DNA from: Pantoea anthophila
GTDB taxonomy: Bacteria; Pseudomonadota; Gammaproteobacteria; Enterobacterales; Enterobacteriaceae
Length of the DNA: 35,589 nucleotides
Direction of reading: 5' to 3'
NCBI RefSeq assembly: GCF_006494375.1
Contig: NZ_VHIZ01000009.1
Span: 1 to 35,589, forward strand
The position numbers and the translations under genes are program-made. Position 1 is the stretch's first letter, and each line of letters begins with the position of its first letter. The notes below the pieces were generated by a model. That model was not told the DNA's origin. It did not search any database and saw only the letters and a program-made list of their open reading frames with translations. Positions 1 to 7,856 of the stretch are shown here, one piece after another.

Positions 1-378
1 ATTAGTCAATGAACTTGCTGCGATATGAATATTTTTTGCCATAAGCAAATGCTTAATATGTTGTAGTTGCTCAGATGTTTTATAGCGCAATATCTCATTA
101 AAATAGATATTAAGCATTTCATAAATAATATCTTCATGTCGCAATAGGTGGTAAATACCTTTCGCAAACCGAATATCTTCGGTCTTTTGCTGCAGGCAAA
201 CATCTTTATATTCATCGGTAAAGCAGGAGGTGTAATAGAGCAAGCGTCTGGCACCAGCGCCTGTCATCTCAATCTGATTTAATACGGCTTGCTTAACGCC
301 TGAAACAGCGTGATCGAGTTGATTAGCTAAAATGTTATTTTGTTGTAAATATCTTATCACCTGATAGCTGTATGGCAT
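1..378 (-). CDS. Unknown protein, 3' end cut by the window edge
   Basis: An open frame starts with ATG at 378 and stays open to base 1, at least 126 codons, so the C-terminus is missing. A good Shine-Dalgarno (GAGGGA) lies about 7 nt before the start. The visible part begins MPYSYQVIRYLQQNN and is rich in Leu, Ile, Tyr and Gln; it looks soluble and mostly helical, with no signal peptide or membrane segment. The DNA is markedly AT-rich compared with the genes to the right, which hints at horizontal acquisition. I do not recognise a family. It could be a regulator or the N-terminal part of an effector, but nothing in the sequence decides. Confidence 0.7.
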   Translation of the reverse strand, partial: MPYSYQVIRYLQQNNILANQLDHAVSGVKQAVLNQIEMTGAGARRLLYYTSCFTDEYKDVCLQQKTEDIRFAKGIYHLLRHEDIIYEMLNIYFNEILRYKTSEQLQHIKHLLMAKNIHIAASSLTN

Positions 379-599
379 TGCTCATTCCCTCGAACCATTC
401 ATCCCTGATTTATGTCTCACATTATCTGGCCGTTCTTTTTATGTAAATATGGTTAACGCTTCAGTAATGCGCTTGATCAATATAACCTGAAAGATGTCCC
501 GTAATTGTGTGATCGGTTTATTCACATAGCGCTTAAATAGGTTACCTTCGGTTCTTTTTGATGAATTGTCGGAATATGAAAAAGGGATTTCAGGAAAGA

Positions 600-685
600 G
601 CGATTAACGCCGCAGGCATGATAAAGGCCTCTGCTACCTGTCTGCTTTTTAGCCGCGGTCAAACGGTGAAGCAGGCGTTAATCGC
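600..685. repeat. 12-bp perfect inverted repeat with 62-base spacer
   Basis: GCGATTAACGCC at 600-611 is mirrored by GGCGTTAATCGC at 674-685. The arms match perfectly. There is no T-tract, so it is not an intrinsic terminator. It could be a paired protein-binding site or the remnant of a small mobile repeat. Confidence 0.55.
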
Positions 686-832
686 CTGAAGGGTAATGGC
701 TCAATCCGGGGGGCGCGTTGCAGCAGATAGCATTGCATTGTCAGTTGCACACAGCGCTTAAAAGATGTCCGGTAACGGGACTGACTAAATAGCGCACCGG
801 CGGTGAGTGATTCGGTAACTTTAACTCCGGCG

Positions 833-868
833 TTTTAAACATGTACACAGACGCAGACGTGTTTAAAA
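833..868. promoter_or_regulatory. Candidate operator upstream of the nitroreductase gene
   Basis: TTTTAAACA at 833-841 and TGTTTAAAA at 860-868 form a perfect inverted repeat with an 18-base centre, about 90 bases before the nitroreductase ATG. The size and symmetry fit a dimeric regulator site. No regulator gene is adjacent, so the binding protein is unknown. Confidence 0.35.
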
Positions 869-956
869 ACGGTTACAAAAGGGTGCTCAAAAACCCTCGA
901 AATACCAAGCGTGCGAATACGTTACTGTTATAGTTGCTTTTTAAATGGGAGGAACT

Positions 957-1697
957 ATGAGTGATCTGATTGATATTTTCACAAGTCACAAATGTGAACG
1001 CAGTTTCACTGAGCAACCCGTTGATGAGGCTGTACTGGATCGGATTATCAGTACCGCTTACCGTGCGCCAACATCGGTCAACTCGCAGCAGGTTTCTGTT
1101 GTCATCACGCGTGACGCAGGCCGTCGCGCGGAGATCGCCGCGATTGCGGGGGGTCAGCCGTGGATTGCTAAAGCACCGGTGTTCATCACCTTTGTACTTG
1201 ATATGCATAAATCTGCCGTAGCGATGTCTGCGGTCGATCAGCAGCAAATCGCGCATCAGAGCATCGAAAGCATCGTCTCTGGCTCAACCGATATCGGGAT
1301 TGCGCTGGGCTCTGTGATGGCTGCCGCGCGCGCAGAAGGATTAGGCATTGTGCCAATTGGCGGGATCCGTCGCGATCCACAGGCGATGATTTCATTGCTG
1401 GATCTGCCGCCGCTGACGTTCCCTGTGGCAGGTGTGGTCATTGGTCATGTTGATGAACCCGCTCATCAGAAACCCCGTCTGCCGCTGGCGACCTTCCGCC
1501 ATGATGAGACCTATAAAACTCAGGGGCTGGAGCAGCAGATTGCCGCTTATAACGATGAGATGGTGCAGCACTGGAAAAACATCGGCCGCAACGATGGCGA
1601 AAGCTGGAGTGCAAGCGTCGGTGGTTATTACAAAAACATCTACTTCCCGGCTGTGCTGCCTGCACTGCTGAAGCAGGGTTTCGGCACCGATAAATAA
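957..1697 (+). CDS. NfsA-like FMN nitroreductase/NAD(P)H oxidoreductase
   Basis: A 246-residue flavoenzyme of the nitroreductase superfamily, expected to be cytosolic, dimeric and FMN-binding, and to reduce nitro compounds, quinones or flavins with NAD(P)H. The N-terminus carries the family pattern CERSFTEQPV (roughly residues 13-22), then YRAPTSVNSQQ, the FMN-contacting Ser/Asn/Gln-rich loop. A glycine-rich stretch near residues 135-145 (GLGIVPIGGIR) and the C-terminal YKTQ region follow the NfsA pattern. I chose the ATG at 957 because GGAGG lies 5-8 nt before it; an in-frame ATG at 945 would overlap that ribosome site. A strong terminator follows, so it is probably monocistronic. The exact substrate cannot be read from the sequence. 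Confidence 0.88.
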   Translation: MSDLIDIFTSHKCERSFTEQPVDEAVLDRIISTAYRAPTSVNSQQVSVVITRDAGRRAEIAAIAGGQPWIAKAPVFITFVLDMHKSAVAMSAVDQQQIAHQSIESIVSGSTDIGIALGSVMAAARAEGLGIVPIGGIRRDPQAMISLLDLPPLTFPVAGVVIGHVDEPAHQKPRLPLATFRHDETYKTQGLEQQIAAYNDEMVQHWKNIGRNDGESWSASVGGYYKNIYFPAVLPALLKQGFGTDK

Positions 1698-1725
1698 GCC
1701 GCGCATTTACCGCGAAACACGCCAG

Positions 1726-1758
1726 GGCCACCCGTTTCCAGATACGGGTGGCCTTTTT
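1726..1758 (+). terminator. Intrinsic terminator of the nitroreductase gene
   Basis: GGCCACCCGT (1726-1735) pairs perfectly with ACGGGTGGCC (1744-1753) across an 8-base loop and is followed by TTTTT. It lies 28 bases after the nitroreductase stop. Confidence 0.9.
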
Positions 1759-1862
1759 CATTTTGTTACTATAACGAAATGTGACTTTCCTCGTTGTAAC
1801 ACATAATTTCCTTTTTAACCGAAGCGCTATTGCCTTTAACACTTACCTTCCAGGGAAATAAC

Positions 1863-3065
1863 ATGTCACAGCGTTCTCTCTACGCGCTCTGTTTGATGAG
1901 CTTTTTTCTGGCCGATGTTCGCGATGGGCTGGGGCCATTTCTGGGCATCTTTCTGACGGAGCGACACTGGCGTCCCGACGAAATCGGTCTGGTCATGACC
2001 TGCGGCGGCATCGCCGGGTTACTGGCCACGCTGCCTGCCGGGATCGCGGCCGACGCCACCCGACACAAGAAAATGATTGTGCTGCTGGGTTGTCTGGTGA
2101 TCACGGTCGCCACGCTGTTGCTCTGGTACAGCAATCAGACCTGGACCGCCATGGTCTCACAAATCGTAGCGGGAATAGCGGCGGCCTTTATCGGCCCGAC
2201 CGTGGCGGGCATCACCCTGGGACTGACCGGCCAGCGCGGCTTTAACCATCAGATGGGTCGCAATGAGGCCTTTAACCACGGCGGGAATACCATCGCCGCA
2301 CTGCTGGCGGGATTTTCAGCCTGGTACTGGGGAATGGGCGCGGTCTTTATTCTGATGACGGTGATGGCGCTCTTCGCTGCTGTTGCCACGATAGCGATTC
2401 GCGGCGATGAGATCGATAACGACGTTGCCCGCGGTTACGAGCAGAATGAAGAGCGTGAACCCGCGCCGCGCTTATCGATGTTGATACGCAAACCGGCCCT
2501 GCTGGTGGCCGGTGTGACGCTGCTGCTGTTTCATCTTGCCAATGCCGCGCTGCTGCCGATGCTGAGCATGCGCGTCGCCTCGGCAGGCGGTCAGGCAGCG
2601 GTCAGCCCTGGCCTCTTTGCTGCGGCAACGGTGGTGATCTCGCAGCTTGTGATGATTCCGGTGGCGCTATGGGTCTCTAAACGGGTCGAAACGCACGGCT
2701 ACCGACTCTTTATTATGGTCGCCCTGATGATCTTACCGCTGCGCGCGGTGATTGCGGCGGGCTTTGCCGCTCCCCTCTTTGTTATACCGGTTCAGGTACT
2801 GGATGGGGTGGCAGCCGGGATCCTGGGGGTGGCGGTGCCGGGTTATATCGTCTCTCTGCTGCGTGGCTCCGGCCATGTTAACGCCGGGCAAAGCGTGATT
2901 ATGCTGATGCAGGGAGCGGGCGCTGCGCTGAGTCCGGCCATGACGGGCATGATCGCCGCGCGTTACTCCTACAGCACCGCCTTTGCTGTTCTGGGCGTGA
3001 TCGCCCTGGCGGCGCTGATTTTATGGTGGCGCACCGGCAGCGCACCAGCCGCACGCCTCGCCTGA
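1863..3065 (+). CDS. MFS transporter
   Basis: A 400-residue inner-membrane protein of the major facilitator superfamily with about 12 hydrophobic segments. The loop after TM2 reads AGIAADATRHKK, close to the MFS motif A (GxLaDrxGrkk), around residues 61-72. A charged central loop (residues about 180-210, REPAPR) splits the two six-helix halves. The ATG at 1863 is preceded by AGGGAAATAAC; an in-frame TTG at 1830 lacks a ribosome site. The direction of transport and substrate are unknown; short MFS proteins of this type are usually exporters. A bidirectional hairpin follows, so it is not cotranscribed with neighbours. Confidence 0.9.
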   Translation: MSQRSLYALCLMSFFLADVRDGLGPFLGIFLTERHWRPDEIGLVMTCGGIAGLLATLPAGIAADATRHKKMIVLLGCLVITVATLLLWYSNQTWTAMVSQIVAGIAAAFIGPTVAGITLGLTGQRGFNHQMGRNEAFNHGGNTIAALLAGFSAWYWGMGAVFILMTVMALFAAVATIAIRGDEIDNDVARGYEQNEEREPAPRLSMLIRKPALLVAGVTLLLFHLANAALLPMLSMRVASAGGQAAVSPGLFAAATVVISQLVMIPVALWVSKRVETHGYRLFIMVALMILPLRAVIAAGFAAPLFVIPVQVLDGVAAGILGVAVPGYIVSLLRGSGHVNAGQSVIMLMQGAGAALSPAMTGMIAARYSYSTAFAVLGVIALAALILWWRTGSAPAARLA

Positions 3066-3072
3066 CCGACAC

Positions 3073-3098
3073 AAAAAAGGCTGCCCGTTGGGCAGCCT
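3073..3098. terminator. Shared terminator between convergent genes
   Basis: GGCTGCCC (3079-3086) pairs with GGGCAGCC (3090-3097) around GTT. Six A residues precede it, giving a T-run on the minus strand, so it is strongest for the leftward BhsA-like gene; the plus-strand tail is only TCTTCT and would end the MFS transcript weakly. Confidence 0.85.
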
Positions 3099-3127
3099 CT
3101 TCTGGCAATTCCGTTTGCGACCATCCG

Positions 3128-3343
3128 TTATTTATACAGTTCTGCGGTCATATGAACACGGTTGTTGGTGTTCGCTTCGGTGATTTTGTATTGCGCGCCC
3201 TGTTCCTGTGCCTGAGCAGCGATTTTTGACTCTGCGCCATCCAGTGTTGAGGAGGTCACAGACACGCTCTGCGCGAAGCTGCCAGATGAGATCAGTGAAA
3301 GGGTGGCGAGAGCGGCAATTGAAAGTGCTTTTACGTTTTTCAT
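3128..3343 (-). CDS. BhsA/McbA/YdgH-type (DUF1471) periplasmic protein
   Basis: A 71-residue exported protein. Residues 1-24 form a signal peptide (MKNVKALSIAALATL then SLISSGSFAQ, cleavage probably after SFA). The mature part shows the DUF1471 pattern: an early Ser/Thr strand, an alpha helix rich in Ala/Gln (KIAAQAQEQGA) followed by YKITEA, and a final strand ending in YK, as in BhsA and YhcN. Known family members respond to stress and affect biofilm or envelope properties; the role here is inferred. The start at 3343 is taken because AGGA lies 8 nt upstream; two upstream in-frame starts would spoil the signal peptide. Length matches the family. Confidence 0.88.
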   Translation of the reverse strand: MKNVKALSIAALATLSLISSGSFAQSVSVTSSTLDGAESKIAAQAQEQGAQYKITEANTNNRVHMTAELYK

Positions 3344-3709
3344 GGTCATATTCCTGTTTATCAATGAGGAGGATGTGTGCCTCCGATGGGAATAATAATA
3401 ACCATAGTTACCATATCAATATTAACTATTAGTGCGGTAATCGTGATCATGCTAACTAGTTGTGCCGGGTTGCGCTCATCTCAGGCTGGTGAGAGAACCT
3501 TTGCAGAGAGTCTGATACGCCTATCCGGCAGAAAAACGAAAAGAATAGTGATGAACTATAATGGGTTGCGGATCACCGAATATTAAGCGGTAAATTTCAG
3601 TGATTCCTCAGAGTCCGTCACGACTGACGGACAAAACAGAAGAAGGCGCGATTAACATCGGGTATGACGCGCCTGAACTCTTAACCTGAAACGCTTACAG
3701 GGAGCGGAC
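3344..3709. other. Divergent promoter region, no reliable gene
   Basis: This 366-base region lies between the leftward BhsA-like gene and the rightward DJ-1 gene. It contains a perfect small hairpin (GTCCGTCA 3613-3620, TGACGGAC 3625-3632) and a GGCGCG/CGCGCC pair (3646-3674) just before the DJ-1 gene, possible operator sites. A 69-codon hydrophobic frame at 3377-3586 lies in the expected BhsA promoter zone and I do not believe it is a gene. Confidence 0.5.
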
Positions 3710-4390
3710 ATGAAGATTCTGATGGTTTTGACCTCACATGATGAGCTGGGTAATACCGGCAAGAAAACCGGTTTCTGGCTGGAAGAGTTTGCCGCACCTT
3801 ACTATGCCTTTCTTGACGCGGGTGCAGACGTAACCCTGGCATCCCCACAGGGAGGACAACCTCCGCTCGATCCTAAAAGTGATGAAGCTGACTCTCAGAC
3901 CGCGGATACCCGTCGTTTCCATAGCGATTCGGCTGCGCAGGCGGTGCTGGCTTCTACCCACAAACTGGACAGCGTGAGCCCGAATGCCTTTGACGCTGTG
4001 TTCTATCCGGGCGGCCATGGCCCGCTATGGGATCTGGCAAATGACAAACACTCCATTGCACTGATTGAGCAGACCCTGCAGGCTGGCAAACCGGTAGCAC
4101 TGGTCTGCCACGCACCAGGCGTATTGCGCGATGTGAAAAATCCGGATGGCACGCCTCTGGTTAAGGGAAAGAAAGTCACGGGATTCACTAACAGTGAAGA
4201 GGAGGGCGTTGGCCTGACCGACATTGTGCCATTCCTCGTGGAAGACGCGCTGAAACAGAATGGCGGTCTCTATTCACGGGGAGAGGACTGGCAGTCCTAC
4301 ACTGTCCAGGATGGTCTGCTCATTACCGGGCAGAACCCGGGCTCCTCTTCTGAGACCGCGAAGGTTCTTCTGGCGAGTCTGAAAAAATAG
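3710..4390 (+). CDS. DJ-1/PfpI-type protein, Hsp31-like glyoxalase/deglycase
   Basis: A 226-residue cytosolic protein of the class I glutamine-amidotransferase-like superfamily. The nucleophile elbow is LVCHAPG with Cys133 and His134; the supporting acidic residue lies in WLEEFAAPYY (Glu25/Glu26), and FYPGGHGPLWDL (about residues 98-109) is the oxyanion loop. This layout is that of Hsp31-like proteins, which act as glutathione-independent glyoxalase III or, as debated, protein deglycases and chaperones. Start codon ATG follows an AGGGAG ribosome site at proper distance. It stands alone: divergent regulatory hairpins upstream and a long noncoding stretch downstream. Response to carbonyl or oxidative stress is likely but inferred. 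Confidence 0.9.
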   Translation: MKILMVLTSHDELGNTGKKTGFWLEEFAAPYYAFLDAGADVTLASPQGGQPPLDPKSDEADSQTADTRRFHSDSAAQAVLASTHKLDSVSPNAFDAVFYPGGHGPLWDLANDKHSIALIEQTLQAGKPVALVCHAPGVLRDVKNPDGTPLVKGKKVTGFTNSEEEGVGLTDIVPFLVEDALKQNGGLYSRGEDWQSYTVQDGLLITGQNPGSSSETAKVLLASLKK

Positions 4391-4555
4391 CGTCGGGTCT
4401 TTCACAGGGGCGTCTGTCGCCGCCCTTGTGATCGCCTTTTAATCCTCTCTGTCAAAATAGTTACCGGCCGAATTATTCAGGATCAATATATCGATTATCA
4501 CTCCATGAAAAATTTCCGGAGCACTGAAGATATAAACATGGGTTAAATTCCAGTG

Positions 4556-4583
4556 TTGACATTATTTATATCAGAGGTAGATT
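4556..4583 (+). promoter_or_regulatory. Sigma-70-like promoter in the orphan region
   Basis: TTGACA (4556-4561) is a perfect -35 box; 16 bases later TAGATT (4578-4583) matches the -10 consensus at 4 of 6 positions. No coding gene follows for over 700 bases. Confidence 0.45.
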
Positions 4584-4589
4584 AAGAAT

Positions 4590-5115
4590 TATCAGCGGCA
4601 TGAAAGTGCCCTGACACACCGGGAATTAACGGTGTTATCGGTGTCGATGGACTTATTCGCTTAAGCTGTCGGCGGTTCTGTTAAACATTGTTGTCATCAG
4701 CTCTTTTGAGTTAATCACAATCCTGTTAAATCGAGTCGTAGTAACGCACTGAGAGATAAGCAGTATTGCATCGCGATGATGTAAGGCCTCGTAGTTCTGA
4801 ACGTGACTTGACGACGGTTACGGTTGCGGATTACACGTCGTAATGAATGTAAGGCAACGCATCAAAGAGTATATATCGCGATGGGGGTGTGCAGATTTAT
4901 ACGGGCCTGACCTGTCTTTGTCTCACGAAAGACTCTCAGGTGGTTGAGACCGTTAATAATAGTGACATTCTGTAACCGTGTTCATTATTATCCGCAGAAT
5001 CTGTTCATAAATAGCTGTACCAAAGTTGTTCCTGTTAATTAAGTTAGTTAATGGTAAATGTTAAATCAGTAGTAACCTAAAAGCCTTGGCTGTCTCAGTC
5101 AGGGCTTTTATCTTT
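4590..5115 (+). ncRNA. Candidate noncoding transcript between DJ-1 and padC genes
   Basis: A good promoter and, about 500 bases later, a strong intrinsic terminator bracket a stretch without a gene. The simplest reading is a noncoding RNA, either the whole span or a shorter one starting nearer the terminator; a 3' part of some 100-200 nt would match typical Hfq-dependent small RNAs. I do not recognise a known family. The alternative is that the terminator ends a very long 3' untranslated region of the DJ-1 gene. Confidence 0.3.
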
Positions 5116-5120
5116 CTTTC
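5079..5120 (+). terminator. Orphan intrinsic terminator
   Basis: AAAAGCC plus TTGGCTG (5079-5092) pairs with CAGTCAG plus GGCTTTT (5096-5109), a 14-bp stem with two G-U pairs and a three-base loop, then a U-rich tail (ATCTTTCTTTC). Nearest upstream gene ends 690 bases away. Confidence 0.75.
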
Positions 5121-5205
5121 AGGCATTTAATCGACTCTTGCTCAGTGACCCTTCTCTGTCAATGTGAACGATCCGGCTCTGTGACAATCCGATGACAATT
5201 TCCGG

Positions 5206-5239
5206 CTATGGATGGCAATTCAGCCAGTCTGGTCCATAG
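5206..5239. promoter_or_regulatory. Candidate operator upstream of padC
   Basis: CTATGGA (5206-5212) is mirrored by TCCATAG (5233-5239), with an inner GGC/GCC pair. It lies 70-100 bases before the decarboxylase start, where a regulator of phenolic acid response would bind. No padR-like gene is adjacent. Confidence 0.3.
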
Positions 5240-5307
5240 TGAGTATTTGCCGGCTGGTTTATACATTTATCTGCGCCCGGTTCGGGTGCCTGTCCAGAGA
5301 GGGTAAC

Positions 5308-5832
5308 ATGTCTGCAGAATCTCCAGAGGATATTGCCAGCGATCTGTCTCAGTTCGTGGGTACGCACTTTGTCTATACCTATGATAATGGCTGGAAATAT
5401 GAGTGGTACGCGCGCAATGAAACCACCTGTGACTACCGCATTCATCAGGGGCTGGTGGGCGGCCGCTGGGTGACCAACCAGAAGATGCACGCGGTTCAGT
5501 TTGCCCCGGGCATCTACAAAGTAGACTGGCATGAGCCGACCGGAACCTGCGTCAGCCTGCTGTTCGATCTTAATCGCACTCTGCTGCATGGGACCATCTT
5601 CTTCCCGCAGTGGATTGCCGGAGAAGGTCAGCATCCTGAAAAAACTATCTGCTATCAGAATGACTTCATTGAGGATATGCATCGCTTCCGCGACGAAGGT
5701 CCCGCTTACCCCTACGTGATTATTCCTGAGTTCGCTAAGGTCACCTACATGAAAAATGAGGGGCCGGATAATGATGAAGTGATCAATCTGGCACCCGGCC
5801 AGATGCCTGCTGACTATTTTGATGACAAGTAA
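5308..5832 (+). CDS. padC: Phenolic acid decarboxylase
   Basis: A 174-residue cytosolic enzyme that removes the carboxyl group from p-coumaric, ferulic or caffeic acid to give vinylphenols, detoxifying plant phenolic acids. It aligns by eye with Bacillus PadC over its length: HFVYTYDNGW carries the two active-site tyrosines (Tyr23, Tyr25), GGRWV the catalytic arginine (Arg53), and WHEPTGT the glutamate (Glu76). The beta-barrel lipocalin-like core continues through FFPQWI and ICYQND. The start is set at 5308 because GAGGG sits just upstream; the 32 codons in front are not family-like. The N-terminus is about 12 residues longer than in Bacillus. A GC-rich hairpin follows, so it is probably a single-gene unit, with no PadR regulator next to it. 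Confidence 0.95.
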   Translation: MSAESPEDIASDLSQFVGTHFVYTYDNGWKYEWYARNETTCDYRIHQGLVGGRWVTNQKMHAVQFAPGIYKVDWHEPTGTCVSLLFDLNRTLLHGTIFFPQWIAGEGQHPEKTICYQNDFIEDMHRFRDEGPAYPYVIIPEFAKVTYMKNEGPDNDEVINLAPGQMPADYFDDK

Positions 5833-5839
5833 GTGGCCG

Positions 5840-5867
5840 GGCTACCCGCCCTGAGAGGCGGGTAGCC
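5840..5867. terminator. GC hairpin between convergent padC and clcA
   Basis: GGCTACCCGCC (5840-5850) pairs perfectly with GGCGGGTAGCC (5857-5867), loop of six bases. The T-tract is poor on both strands, but the position between two convergent genes fits a bidirectional terminator. Confidence 0.6.
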
Positions 5868-5908
5868 GGTTGGGATAAGAACCTTTATCCCGCGGCGTGA
5901 ATGTCCGC

Positions 5909-7297
5909 TTAAGGAGGCGTCACGGCCGACTGCCGGGCCAGCGTGCGGGCCAGAATAGATGAATAGAGCGGTTTGCCTCCCAGGAACTGCGCCAGAAGCG
6001 TCGCGCCCAGACAGGTAATAATCATCGGTAAGATCAACTGATAGTTGTCGGTCATCTCCAGCACCAGCACGATACCGGTGAGAGGTGCTCTGACCGAGGC
6101 CGCAAACAGTGCACCCATCCCTGCGATAGCGAACGTACCGGGCTCCAGTTGATAGAACGGAAAGAGATCGGTCATCGCCCCACCAAACGCGGTACCCAGC
6201 AGAGTTCCCAGCGCCAGCATCGGCGCAAAAATACCGCCCGGCGCACCTGAACTGAAACAGAGCAGGGTGGTAATCAGCCTGACCAGAAAGATCAGCAGCA
6301 GCAGCGCGAAGGGGAAGACGCCATGCACAGCCTGGGGGATCAGTTCTGAACCGCCACCCGCTCCTGGGGCGAACAGCAGCGCCAGAATGCCACAGCCGCC
6401 CCCTAACAAGCCCCCCGCCAGTACAACCCGTGCGGTTTTACCGGCGTAGAAGCGGGCAAACATATCCTGCGTCAGAAAAATCAGGCGATTAAACAGTACA
6501 CCAACCATCCCGATAATCATGCCCAGCACCAGGTAGAGCCACAGCGTCTGCACCGGCGCATCCGCCAGTTTGCCTACGGAGATGACCGCCTGTTCGCCGT
6601 TAAAGCAGCGAAAGACGATGCTGGCCATAATTACGCCGGTAAATACGGCTTTAATGGATATCAGGTTATAGCGGAATTGCGGACGCATCTCTTCAATAAT
6701 GAACAGAATGCCCGCCAGCGGCGCGTTAAACGCCGCTGCCAGACCGGCCGCCGCACCGGTTGCCAGCAGCGTATGCCGCGCCTCATTGCTGCGCATCCCG
6801 AGAATATCAATCACCATCCGGCCGATATTGCCGCCCAGCTGCACCGTCGGGCCTTCCCGGCCCAGTACCATTCCGGCACCCAGCGTGCCCATACCACCAA
6901 AAAATTTCACCGGAATCACCCGCCACCAGCGCACCGGCCTCAGCTCCTCCAGTGCCCCTTCAATTTCCGGAATACCGGAGCCACCGGCTTCGGGGGCGAA
7001 GCGTCTGACCAGAAAATAGCCGACCATCGCCAGCAACGCCGAGATGGCAAAGGCGGCCACATAGAGTGGCCAGCCCTGAAAGTGGGCGGGTATCAGTGTG
7101 TCGGCGCGCCATTGCTGAATAGCCTCAACGGCGCGGGCAAAGGCTACCCCGGCCAGGCCAACCAGCGAACCGACCAGCGCAGCGCAAAACAGCATCGCCA
7201 GCGGCGTCTTATCACGGTGGAGCAGGGCGCGGAACATCCGGCTGCGTGCCGCGATGGAGCGGGGAACATAAACCGGTTGCGGTATTTCTTCATTCAT
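5909..7297 (-). CDS. clcA: ClcA-type H+/Cl- exchange transporter
   Basis: A 462-residue inner-membrane antiporter exchanging two chloride ions for one proton, used in extreme acid resistance. With the ATG at 7297 the numbering equals E. coli ClcA: RDKTPLA at 28-34, the selectivity motif GSGIPE near 106-111, GREGP with gating Glu148, and the later motif [11 protein letters not shown] that lines the chloride site. The EEMRPQF segment holds the internal proton-transfer glutamate. An earlier in-frame start would add 21 poorly conserved residues. No clear Shine-Dalgarno is seen before 7297, so translation may be modest. It is convergent with padC and separate from the exported small protein upstream. 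Confidence 0.95.
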   Translation of the reverse strand: MNEEIPQPVYVPRSIAARSRMFRALLHRDKTPLAMLFCAALVGSLVGLAGVAFARAVEAIQQWRADTLIPAHFQGWPLYVAAFAISALLAMVGYFLVRRFAPEAGGSGIPEIEGALEELRPVRWWRVIPVKFFGGMGTLGAGMVLGREGPTVQLGGNIGRMVIDILGMRSNEARHTLLATGAAAGLAAAFNAPLAGILFIIEEMRPQFRYNLISIKAVFTGVIMASIVFRCFNGEQAVISVGKLADAPVQTLWLYLVLGMIIGMVGVLFNRLIFLTQDMFARFYAGKTARVVLAGGLLGGGCGILALLFAPGAGGGSELIPQAVHGVFPFALLLLIFLVRLITTLLCFSSGAPGGIFAPMLALGTLLGTAFGGAMTDLFPFYQLEPGTFAIAGMGALFAASVRAPLTGIVLVLEMTDNYQLILPMIITCLGATLLAQFLGGKPLYSSILARTLARQSAVTPP

Positions 7298-7392
7298 TGA
7301 GAGGGATTCTTGTTCAACCAGACCAGCGTTCCAGTGTACTGAGAGATAAGGTGAAAACAAACGTCAGGATCAATTTCAGCTGAGGAAAGCGG

Positions 7393-7689
7393 CTATTTCG
7401 CCTGCGGTGGACAAACCACTTGCGCCATGCGTTCGCGGTAGGCTGGCGTATCCTGATTTTTCAGGGCCTGAGCCGCGGCAATCAACGTTGCATGGTTCTG
7501 CTGATCATGAAGAAACGTCTGGCGCAGGGTTTCGTCGGACGTGGCGGACGGCAGTGAACATTTCTGCCGCAGATCGTCGGTGATCTGCTGCTGGCGCAGC
7601 GCAAACTTCAGTGTGTCATAGGGCGCGGCGATAACAATCAGCGGGACTGACATTAGCAGAACGGAGAGCGTGATTCGGATCGGGTTCAT
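7393..7689 (-). CDS. Small exported protein of unknown function
   Basis: A 98-residue protein. Residues 1-22 (MNPIRITLSVLLMSVPLIVIAA) form a signal peptide with likely cleavage after IAA. The mature part is helical and Gln-rich and has two cysteines, one in RQKCSLP and one near the end in VVCPPQ, which could form a disulfide in the periplasm. The ATG at 7689 is preceded by AGGAGATCAGT, a clear ribosome site; upstream in-frame codons are Arg-rich and not signal-like. I do not recognise the family. It runs in the same direction as clcA with about 95 bases between them, so cotranscription is possible but unproven. Confidence 0.8.
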   Translation of the reverse strand: MNPIRITLSVLLMSVPLIVIAAPYDTLKFALRQQQITDDLRQKCSLPSATSDETLRQTFLHDQQNHATLIAAAQALKNQDTPAYRERMAQVVCPPQAK

Positions 7690-7856
7690 ACTGATCTCCT
7701 GACGGCGGATGACAGCAGGCTGTCCTCCGCAGTTTTTCAGTAGGTGATTAATCACCCAGAGTGGTAAGCCTGAGCAGAGCACTATCGACCGACTGCGGCG
7801 TTGTCGCCACGGTTGACGCAATAATCATAGCAATACTGGCGTGACAGGGAGCCGAC

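Larger units (their letters stand above)
379..956. other. Long intergenic region with repeats, no gene seen
   Basis: This 578-base stretch separates the leftward unknown gene from the rightward nitroreductase and must carry both promoters. I find no convincing coding frame. It holds an inverted repeat at 600-685, a near-direct repeat (AAAGATGTCCSGTAA at 490-504 and 761-775, each followed by ATAGCGC at 526 and 789), and an AT-rich inverted repeat at 833-868 about 90 bases before the nitroreductase start. Confidence 0.6.
4391..5205. other. 815-base AT-rich noncoding stretch
   Basis: No open frame with a ribosome site is apparent on either strand. Base composition is clearly more AT-rich than the flanking genes. 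It holds a near-consensus promoter (4556-4583), a strong intrinsic terminator (5079-5109), and between them several palindromic bits such as CGACG/CGTCG around 4815-4842. See the separate promoter, terminator and candidate RNA entries. Confidence 0.6.

Noticed and set aside
3377..3586. 69-codon hydrophobic plus-strand frame
   Set aside because: It lies in the promoter zone of the leftward BhsA-like gene; its ribosome-like GGAGG does not fit a start well and no family is seen.
6677..7300. 207-codon frame opposite clcA
   Set aside because: Antisense shadow of a clear, conserved ClcA gene, with low-complexity Arg/His/Gln composition.
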